Positions 58,200 through 64,000 of a DNA stretch of 64,000 bases are shown one piece after another. The notes below the pieces were generated by a model. That model worked only from the letters and a program-made list of their open reading frames with translations, was not told the origin of the DNA and did not search any database. Source of the DNA: WHTX01 sp038255145 (GTDB lineage: Bacteria > Actinomycetota > Acidimicrobiia > Acidimicrobiales > CAIXPF01); contig JBBSLP010000015.1 of assembly GCA_038255145.1 (NCBI GenBank), positions 1 through 64,000 of the forward strand, read 5' to 3'. Both the position numbers and the translations under genes were made by a program. The stretch's first letter is position 1. The number at the start of each line of letters is the position of its first letter.

Positions 58200-60308
58200 G
58201 TGGACGGTGAGCAGCGGGGAGAGGCCACGGGCGGGGTGCTCGGCAACCGGGCCATCGTCGACGCGCTGCCCCGGGCCATCGTCGTCACCGGGACCAACGA
58301 CGAGATCCTGCTGTGGAACCGCGTCGCCGAGGAGCTCTACGGCTGGACCTCGGACGAGGTTCGGGGCCGGTGCGTCCGCGAGGTGCTCGTCCCCGTCGGC
58401 GGCCGCGCCGGCAGCGAGCACATCCTCGACCACGTCCGCGGTGGCGGGGTGTGGGAGCGCGACGTCACCGTGTTGCGCCGCGACGGCCAGCTGGTGCGCG
58501 TCTGGGTGACCGACCGGCCCGTGCGTGACGAGGCGGGACGCGTGGTGGCCGTGCTCAGCGCGTCGGAGGATGTCAGCGAACAGCGCCTCCTGGCCCAGCG
58601 GGCCGCCGACCTCACCCGCCACCTGCAACTGGCGCTCGAGGCGGGTGGGTTGGGCACGTTCCGCTGGGACCGCACCACCGGGGAGACCGAGTGGGACGAT
58701 CGGGTCGAGGCCCTGTTCGGCCTGGCCCCGGGCACCTTCGACGGCCGCTTCGACACCTACGTGTCCCTGCTCCACCCCGAGGACGTCGCCGACGTGCTGC
58801 GCACGGTGGACGACGCCGTGGTGGCCAGGGGCCGCTACGACGTGCGCCATCGGGTGGTGTGGCCCGACGGGTCGGTGCACTGGCTGCACGGTGCCGGCCA
58901 CGTCACCGTGGACAGCGCCGGTGAGCCCACGGGCACCATCGGCTGCGTCGCCGACGTGACCGACCAGGTGCGGTCACAGGAGGAGCTGCTGCGGCTCACC
59001 GACGAGGCCATGGATGCGGTCGAGCACGAGCGCATCAGCAGGGAGCGCCTCGAGTTCCTGGGTCGGATCAACGACGCCCTGGCCGAGTCGCGTGACCGTG
59101 GCGCGTTGATGCGCAGCGTGGTGCGGGCCGCGGTGCCCCAACTGGGCGACTGGTGCACCATCCACGTGCTGGCCGCTCCCGACGCCCGGGTGCCCGAGGT
59201 GGAGCTGGCCCACGCCGACCCGGCCATGGTCGCCTACGCCCGCGAGCTGATCGAGCAGTTCCCCTACGACCCCGACGCTCAGCAGGGCGTCCCCCAGGTG
59301 ATCCGCAGCGGCGAGCCCGAGTTCTACCCGGTGATCACGGCCAACGTGCTCGATGCCCTCGACACGACGGACGAGGCTCGCGAGGTCGTGCGCAAGCTGG
59401 CCCTGCGCAGCGCCATCACCGTGCCCCTGGTCAAGCGGCGCCGCATCGTCGGCGCCCTGCAGCTGGTCATGGCCGGTTCGGGCCGGTCCTACACCGGGGA
59501 CGACCTGGCCCTGGCTCGGGCCGCGGCCGACCGCATCGCCTCCAGCCTGGAGAACCTCCGTCTCACCGACGAGCAGAGGCGGATCGCCTCGACGCTGCAG
59601 CACAGCCTGCTGCCCGGTCAGCCGCCGCAGATCCCCGGCGTCGACCTGGCGGTGCGCTACTGGGCGACGGGGGAGGGCATCGAGGTGGGCGGGGACTTCT
59701 ACGACGTGTTCACCGTGCGGGACGGGCTGTGGGCCGTGGTCATCGGCGACGTGTGCGGCACCGGCCCCAGCGCGGCGGCCGTGACCGGCCTGGCCCGGCA
59801 CACCATCGCCGCGGCGGCGTGGCACGGGGACAGCCCGACCACGGTGCTGGCCAACCTGAACCGGGCCATGCTGGCCCGGGGCATGGAGCGGTTCTGCACC
59901 GTGGCCTACGGCACCCTGGAGCACGGCACCGCCGGCCTGGCCCTGACCGTCACCTGTGGGGGGCACCCGCCTCCCGTGCTGGTCAGGGCGGACGGCTCGG
60001 TCGGCTACTGCGCCGTGCCCGGGACCCTCATCGGCGTGTTCGACGAGCTGAAGGTGACCACCACCAACGCCCTCCTCGAGCCGGGTGACACCGTCGTCCT
60101 CTACACCGACGGCATCACCGACGTGCCGCCTCCATATCGGCTCACCGAGGAGCAGTTCGCCGACCTGGTGGCCGAGGCCGCCTCGGGAGCGACGTCGGCC
60201 GAGGACGTGGCCGACGGCATCCGTGACCGGCTGACGGCCATCCGCCCCCTCGAGGAGCGGGGCGACGACATGGCCCTGCTCGTCATCCGGGTGCCCGCTC
60301 CGGCCTAG
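58200..60308 (+). CDS. PAS-PAS-GAF-SpoIIE (PP2C) serine phosphatase
   Basis: 702 residues. Two PAS domains (about 15-130 with LLWNRVAEELYGWTSDEVRG; about 145-270 with WDDRVEALFGLAPGTFDGRF...WPDGSVHWLHGAG), then GAF (about 295-460), then a SpoIIE/PP2C domain with VGGDFYDVFTVRDGLWAVVIGDVCGTGPSAA, VLYTDGITDV and DDMALLVIR holding the metal Asp residues. Such proteins dephosphorylate anti-sigma-factor antagonists in partner-switching stress pathways. The partner genes are not in this window. The start is GTG 58200. Confidence 0.93.
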   Translation: MDGEQRGEATGGVLGNRAIVDALPRAIVVTGTNDEILLWNRVAEELYGWTSDEVRGRCVREVLVPVGGRAGSEHILDHVRGGGVWERDVTVLRRDGQLVRVWVTDRPVRDEAGRVVAVLSASEDVSEQRLLAQRAADLTRHLQLALEAGGLGTFRWDRTTGETEWDDRVEALFGLAPGTFDGRFDTYVSLLHPEDVADVLRTVDDAVVARGRYDVRHRVVWPDGSVHWLHGAGHVTVDSAGEPTGTIGCVADVTDQVRSQEELLRLTDEAMDAVEHERISRERLEFLGRINDALAESRDRGALMRSVVRAAVPQLGDWCTIHVLAAPDARVPEVELAHADPAMVAYARELIEQFPYDPDAQQGVPQVIRSGEPEFYPVITANVLDALDTTDEAREVVRKLALRSAITVPLVKRRRIVGALQLVMAGSGRSYTGDDLALARAAADRIASSLENLRLTDEQRRIASTLQHSLLPGQPPQIPGVDLAVRYWATGEGIEVGGDFYDVFTVRDGLWAVVIGDVCGTGPSAAAVTGLARHTIAAAAWHGDSPTTVLANLNRAMLARGMERFCTVAYGTLEHGTAGLALTVTCGGHPPPVLVRADGSVGYCAVPGTLIGVFDELKVTTTNALLEPGDTVVLYTDGITDVPPPYRLTEEQFADLVAEAASGATSAEDVADGIRDRLTAIRPLEERGDDMALLVIRVPAPA

Positions 60309-60424
60309 GTGTTGTGGACCGGGCGGTTGTCGACGCGTGAGGCGGGTGGGCCGCCGACGGCGGTGTGGTGTCGGTGATGGTTGCACCTGTGCAGCCAGGG
60401 GGCAAGGGCGTCGGCCCTGGGGGA
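60305..60424 (-). mobile_element. IS481-family-like transposase C-terminal remnant
   Basis: The minus-strand frame ending at a TAG (60305-60307) reads LAPWLHRCNHHRHHTAVGG and PPASRVDNRPVHNT, matching the end of IS481-type integrase-core transposases (W-HHYNHHRPHTALGG...PPISRV...). No catalytic DDE region remains and no terminal inverted repeat was seen. It overlaps the stop codon of the phosphatase gene. It is a decayed insertion. Confidence 0.65.
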
Positions 60425-60428
60425 GTCG

Positions 60429-60662
60429 TCAGCGGGTCGTGGTGGCTGGATCCACACGCTGCGGGCGTCGGTTCCCTGCGGGGTGTAGGCGATGGGCCCG
60501 CAACCAGGCCGGGCAACGTGGGCACGAATGGCCGGGGTCGGTGGCGTGCGCCTCGTGGTGCAGGTGGTCGATCAGGCTCGCCCGCAGCAGCAGCTCGGGT
60601 CCGGCCGACAGCTCGGGTTCCGTCAACAGCTCGGGCACCGTCGACCCGGGTGCGTCGATCAC
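60429..60662 (-). CDS. Small hypothetical protein with a CxxC motif
   Basis: 77 residues: acidic N-terminal part (VPELLTEPELSAGPELLLRASLI), then HLHHEAHATDPGHSCPRCPAWLRAHRLHP with CPRC and several His, possibly a metal site. It lies between the nitronate monooxygenase gene and the transposase remnant. I do not recognise a family; it might itself be part of a decayed region. Confidence 0.4.
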   Translation of the reverse strand: MIDAPGSTVPELLTEPELSAGPELLLRASLIDHLHHEAHATDPGHSCPRCPAWLRAHRLHPAGNRRPQRVDPATTTR

Positions 60663-60767
60663 GTCGGTCCTCCTCGTCGTCGGGTCCGGACCGCGGGCTT
60701 TGCGGCGACCTGGCCAGAAAGGGGGGGCGGACTGCCTGCCTGATGCCTGTGGACCGCGGGGATCGGT

Positions 60768-61910
60768 TCAGCGGTCGGTGAGGCCGGTGGCCCGGGCCAG
60801 CCCGTGGGTGATCAGGGCGTGGGCCTGGGCGATGGTGTCGGTGATCACCTCCCGGGCCCAGGGAAGGTCGTCGATGCGGCCGACGGCCTGGCCCGACCAC
60901 AGGGGCAGGTGCTCGGCGTCGTCCTGGTCGGTGGCCGCGGCCCGGACGTCGGCGTTGGCCAGGAGCTGGGAGGGGAAGGGGAGCACCGGGGCGCCCGAGG
61001 ACGCGTAGTCCTCGGTGAAGCGGTTGCGCAGGACCCGGGCGAAGCGGCCGCTGAAGGTGTCGGTGACCACGGTGGCGGTCCCCGCCTCTTCCAGCAGGCG
61101 CTTCTTGTGGACCTCGGGAGCGGTGGACTCCCGGGTGGCCACGAACCTCGAGCCCATGAGCACGCCGTGGGCGCCCAGGGCCAGGGCGGCCACCAGGCCC
61201 CGGCCGTCGATGATGCCGCCGGCGGCGATGACGGGGATGCGCACGGCGTCGACGACCTCGGGCACGAGCGCCATGGTGCCCACATCGGCCTGGTCGGTGC
61301 GGTCGGGCTTGGTGAAGTGCGAGCGGTGGCCACCGGCCTCGGCCCCCTGGGCGACGACGGCGTCGACGCCGCTGGCCTCGACGGTGCGGGCATCGGCCGC
61401 GGTGGTGACCATGGCGATGACCTTGGTGCCGTTGCGGTGGCAGCGCTCGACGAGCTCGGGTCCGGGGTCGCCCAGGCCGATGCTGAGCACGGGCACGCCG
61501 GCGTCGAGGATGACATCGAGGGCCTCGGCGACCAGGTCGGGGGCAGTCCGGGGTCGGCGTCGCTGGTCGGGTAGGCCCAGGGTGGCCCGCATGGGGGCGA
61601 GGGCGGCGTGCACGGCGGCGAGCTCGTCGTCGGTCAGCAGATCGGTCGAGGTCGGGGTGCGCAGCTCGGGCAGGAGCAGCAGGTTGACGCCGAAGGGCCG
61701 GGCCGTGGCCCCCTGCAGGGCGGCGATGGCATCGCGCAGGGCCGGGGCCGCCGTCAGTGTCCCGGCGAGGATCCCCAGGCCGCCGGCGCCGCTGACCTCG
61801 GCGGCCAGTTCGGGGCCGGCCACACCGCCCATGCCCGACTGCAGGATGGGGTGGTCGATGCCCAGCAGATCGCACAACGGCGTCCGCAACCTCGCCCCTG
61901 TCGCTGCCAT
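60768..61910 (-). CDS. Nitronate monooxygenase-like FMN enzyme
   Basis: 380 residues. The TIM-barrel flavin family (2-nitropropane dioxygenase) pattern is present: LCDLLGIDHPILQSGMGGVAGPELAAEVSGAGGLGILAG, VVAQGAEAGGHRSHF (catalytic His-containing segment), IPVIAAGGIIDGRGLVAALALGAHGVLMGSRFVATRES. It oxidises nitronates in known members; related proteins act on other substrates. The ATG at 61910 has GGGAAGGGG upstream, and a -10-like TACGCT lies at 61938-61943. Confidence 0.9.
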   Translation of the reverse strand: MAATGARLRTPLCDLLGIDHPILQSGMGGVAGPELAAEVSGAGGLGILAGTLTAAPALRDAIAALQGATARPFGVNLLLLPELRTPTSTDLLTDDELAAVHAALAPMRATLGLPDQRRRPRTAPDLVAEALDVILDAGVPVLSIGLGDPGPELVERCHRNGTKVIAMVTTAADARTVEASGVDAVVAQGAEAGGHRSHFTKPDRTDQADVGTMALVPEVVDAVRIPVIAAGGIIDGRGLVAALALGAHGVLMGSRFVATRESTAPEVHKKRLLEEAGTATVVTDTFSGRFARVLRNRFTEDYASSGAPVLPFPSQLLANADVRAAATDQDDAEHLPLWSGQAVGRIDDLPWAREVITDTIAQAHALITHGLARATGLTDR

Positions 61911-62001
61911 GACGGCCCCTTCCCTCGCCTGGGCCGGAGCGTAGGCCGCGGGGGCGACGGTGCGGGCCGTTCTGACCGCTTGTTGCTACATCCGTACTGT
62001 G

Positions 62002-62020
62002 GATTCGACGTCGATTCGCT
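62002..62020. repeat. Dispersed motif copy 4, GATTCGACGTCGATTCGCT
   Basis: 18 of 19 bases match copy 1. It lies in the divergent intergenic region between the nitronate monooxygenase and HNH genes. Confidence 0.65.
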
Positions 62021-62079
62021 GGAATGACCTCACCTGTGCACATGGTCACGGTGGGTGCCGTCGTGGTCATGCAGAGATG

Positions 62080-62095
62080 TCGAACTTGTGTTCGG
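62080..62095 (+). promoter_or_regulatory. LexA/SOS box upstream of the HNH gene
   Basis: TCGAACTTGTGTTCGG contains CGAAC-N4-GTTCG, the actinobacterial LexA-box core. It ends 19 bp before the -10 box (TAACAT, 62115-62120), so it overlaps the expected -35 region and could repress the HNH gene. Confidence 0.7.
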
Positions 62096-62114
62096 GTTCG
62101 CCTCACAGCGCGGC

Positions 62115-62120
62115 TAACAT
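62115..62120 (+). promoter_or_regulatory. -10 box (TAACAT) of the HNH gene
   Basis: It lies 6 nt before the ATG at 62127, a leaderless layout. Confidence 0.5.
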
Positions 62121-62126
62121 GCGTGC

Positions 62127-63371
62127 ATGGCGGAGTGTGGAGGCGTTCTCGACATAGAGGGGTGGATCGCCGCCATGGCGTCGGTCGACGAGCCGACGGT
62201 GCTCAGGCTCGGCCCGCGCCAGCTCGCGCTCGATGCCGCCCGGCTGGCCAACGCGGCGTCGGCCTTCGCGGCGATGACGGCCGACGTGTTGGAGCGCAGC
62301 GGCGAGTGGGCCCTCGACGGCGCCACCTCGGCCGCGCCCTGGCTGGCCTCGCGGACCCGTGGCGCCCGCTACGTGCACAAGGGTCGTGTCCGTGACGGGA
62401 AGACCCTGCGGCTCTTGCCCACGGCGGTCGGCCCGGCCCGATCGGGGACCTTGTCCGCCGAGCACGTGCGGTCGTTGTCGGCCTGCGTGGCCCGCCATCC
62501 CACCCTGGCCGTGGAGGACGAGGCCGTGCTCGTGGGCCAGGCCCTCGAGCTCGATGCCCGCAGCTACGCCATCACCACCCGCCGGTGGATCGAGAACGCC
62601 GACGATGTCTCTGACCTGCCTGGATCACGACCTGAACCGCAGTCGGAGCTGTACTTCTCCAAGACGATCGCTGACCTCTTCGAGCTGCAGGGGTCCTTCT
62701 CGCCCGACGACGGCGCCATCCTCGAGGCGGCGGTGCAGGCCGGGCTCGACCGGCTGCTCCGCAGCGCCCGGGACGGCGATCCCGCCCTGGCCGGCAAGTC
62801 CGTGGCCGCCCTGCGGGCCATGGCCCTGGTGGAGATGGCGTCCCAGTCGATGCGCCGTGAGCCCTCGGAGCATTCGGTGCCCGACCGCTATCGGGTCGCC
62901 GTGGTCGTCCACATCGATGGCCCGACAGCCACACGGACCGCGGCAACGACGACGGCCAACGAGGCCGCTGAGCCGCCGATGTCGTGCTGCGATGCCACCA
63001 TGTTCCGGGTCGTCCTCGATGCCGATGGCGAGGTGCTCGACGTCGGCCGGGAGACGTCGAGGTGGCCTCGGGCCATCCGTCGTGCGGTCACCATCCGCGA
63101 CGGTGGTTGCGTCTTCCCTGGATGTGACCGCCCACCGGGACATTGCGACATCCACCACTGCCAACCGTGGCATTTGGGTGGTGAGACCAAGCTCGACAAC
63201 GGTGCCTTGTTGTGCCGAACCCACCACACCTTCCTCCACAAGAGCGGGTGGTCGGTGAAGTTCAGCGGAAGACGACCCAAGCTGCATCGCGACGACGGCA
63301 GCCCGTTCACCATCATCCCCTGGCGCGCCTCACCATCCGACGAAGACGGCCGTGCTGCACCAGCCGCCTGA
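62127..63371 (+). CDS. DUF222 / HNH endonuclease protein (13E12 repeat family)
   Basis: 414 residues. The N-terminal DUF222 region (LDAARLANAASAFAAMTADVLERSGEWALDGATSAAPWLASRT) is followed by an alpha-helical middle and a C-terminal HNH domain with GGCVFPGCDRPPGHCDIHHCQPWHLGG and LDNGALLCRTHHTFLHKSGW (Cys/His metal set and HNH). These abundant actinobacterial proteins have no settled function; mycobacterial 13E12 members are known to carry SOS boxes. An SOS box and leaderless promoter lie just upstream here. Confidence 0.93.
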   Translation: MAECGGVLDIEGWIAAMASVDEPTVLRLGPRQLALDAARLANAASAFAAMTADVLERSGEWALDGATSAAPWLASRTRGARYVHKGRVRDGKTLRLLPTAVGPARSGTLSAEHVRSLSACVARHPTLAVEDEAVLVGQALELDARSYAITTRRWIENADDVSDLPGSRPEPQSELYFSKTIADLFELQGSFSPDDGAILEAAVQAGLDRLLRSARDGDPALAGKSVAALRAMALVEMASQSMRREPSEHSVPDRYRVAVVVHIDGPTATRTAATTTANEAAEPPMSCCDATMFRVVLDADGEVLDVGRETSRWPRAIRRAVTIRDGGCVFPGCDRPPGHCDIHHCQPWHLGGETKLDNGALLCRTHHTFLHKSGWSVKFSGRRPKLHRDDGSPFTIIPWRASPSDEDGRAAPAA

Positions 63372-63411
63372 CGAGTGGTCGTCAGCCAGCCCGCGAGCGC
63401 TACCGCGGCCG

Positions 63412-63431
63412 GCGCACATAAGTATGTGCGC
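63412..63431. promoter_or_regulatory. Toxin-antitoxin operator: perfect 9-bp inverted repeat
   Basis: GCGCACATA-AG-TATGTGCGC lies 1 bp upstream of a TAGCTT -10-like box (63432-63437), which is 7 nt before the antitoxin ATG. It is a likely binding site for antitoxin or complex autorepression. Confidence 0.7.
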
Positions 63432-63444
63432 TAGCTTGGACTGC

Positions 63445-63720
63445 ATGCCCGAGCGCACGGATTTCACCCGGTTCACCGTCACGGTGCCCGAGGAGATCGG
63501 ACGGTTGATCGCATCTGAGGCCGAACGGGCCGGGGTCAGCCAGTCGGCCTGGGTGGCGGATGCCGCGGCGGCGAAGGTGCGCAACCTCAGGTTGCGAGAG
63601 GCGCTGGCCGAGATCGACCAGACCCTCGAGGGCGGGCCCATCACCGAGGAGGAGATCGCCGCGGCGACGCGTCGTTGGCAAACGCCATCGGCCGCCGCCG
63701 ACGAGCAGCAGGCGTCGTGA
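63445..63720 (+). CDS. RHH-type antitoxin (VapB-like)
   Basis: 91 residues. The N-terminal RHH fold is FTRFTVTVPEEIGRLIASEAERAGVSQSAWVADAAAAKV. The C-terminal helix (LREALAEIDQTLEGGPITEEEIAAATRRW) would wrap the toxin. The ATG at 63445 follows the operator and leaderless -10. It overlaps the PIN gene by 3 nt (GTGA). It neutralises the PIN RNase and represses the operon (typical of the class). Confidence 0.85.
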   Translation: MPERTDFTRFTVTVPEEIGRLIASEAERAGVSQSAWVADAAAAKVRNLRLREALAEIDQTLEGGPITEEEIAAATRRWQTPSAAADEQQAS

Positions 63721-64000
63721 GGGCCATCATCGACACTGGTGCGTTGGTGGCCGCTGACAAGGGTGACCGCAAGGCGTTGGCCCTGCTGCAGAGCCTGGCG
63801 CGCGCCGACGTCGAGGTGGTGACCAGCGCCGGTGTCGTCGCCCAGGTCCATCGTGACGGTGCCCGTCAGGCCGCGCTGGTGAGGGTCGTGCAGGGCATGC
63901 GGGTCGACGCCCTCGACGAAGCCGCGGCCAGGGGGATCGGGCGACTGTTGGCCCGCGACGGGAGTTCGGACATCGTCGACGCCCATGTGACCCTGCTGGC
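63717..64000 (+). CDS. PIN-domain toxin (VapC-like), 3' end beyond window
   Basis: Starts GTG at 63717 and is open to the window end (about 94 codons). The opening MRAIIDTGALVAADKGDR has the first PIN Asp; SSDIVDAHV near the window end holds a later acidic residue. PIN toxins are RNases acting on tRNA or rRNA. It is coupled to the antitoxin by an overlapping start/stop. Confidence 0.82.
   Translation, partial: MRAIIDTGALVAADKGDRKALALLQSLARADVEVVTSAGVVAQVHRDGARQAALVRVVQGMRVDALDEAAARGIGRLLARDGSSDIVDAHVTLL

Overview
The window reads as chromosomal DNA of a very GC-rich actinobacterium. The Mec/CysO/CysM cysteine module, an MtrA/MtrB/LpqB-like signalling locus, an anchored Sdr-type surface protein, a DUF222/HNH gene and frequent GTG starts support this. 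The gene repertoire resembles the class Acidimicrobiia, but that placement is inference; no rRNA or marker tree is available here.

Left part (1-32.5 kb). A partial TIR/NB-ARC-like/TPR protein enters from the left edge. It is followed by tmRNA (ssrA) with smpB, then mec-cysO-cysM, rph-rdgB, a D-threonine aldolase-like gene, Lon, hemolysin III, an ECF sigma/anti-sigma pair, a branched-chain amino-acid-type binding protein, a probable selenoprotein, tRNA-Leu(TAG), clpP, rpe, RNA methyltransferases, surface proteins, a second sigma/anti-sigma-like pair, the two-component locus and an FMN alpha-hydroxy-acid dehydrogenase. Three broken genes lie in the window: a chimeric scar at 12 kb, a frameshifted DUF899 gene at 14 kb and a deleted surface-repeat gene at 53 kb.

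Middle part (32.6-52.5 kb). This is a nearly continuous cobalamin locus with three B12 riboswitches. Cobalt uptake (cbtB-cbtA), cobaltochelatase (cobN and a ChlI/ChlD fusion), cobyric acid synthase (cobQ), a minus-strand corrin-ring operon (cbiD-cobG-cobH-cobI-cobJ), divergent cobK, and a plus-strand operon (leader peptide-cobO-cobB-RHH/methylase fusion-cobM/cbiE/cbiT fusion-cbiG C-terminal domain) are joined by 1-8 nt overlaps. Aerobic-type CobG coexists with anaerobic-type CbiD. One gene fuses a ribbon-helix-helix DNA-binding domain to a second C20-methyltransferase-like domain.

Right part (52.5-64 kb). This holds an aminotransferase divergent from a MocR regulator, a hemin-binding lipoprotein, a PAS/GAF/SpoIIE phosphatase, a nitronate monooxygenase, an IS481-like transposase remnant, an SOS-box-linked HNH gene and a toxin-antitoxin pair cut by the window end.

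The strongest candidate novelties are: (1) an in-frame UGA at the redox-active position of a thioredoxin-fold protein, with a SECIS-like hairpin right after it; (2) the RHH-methylase fusion preceded by tandem CCCTACGT repeats; (3) a dispersed palindromic motif, GATTCGACGTCGATTCGCC, found four times; and (4) a repeated promoter layout, TANNNT placed 5-9 nt before the start codon, implying widespread leaderless transcription.
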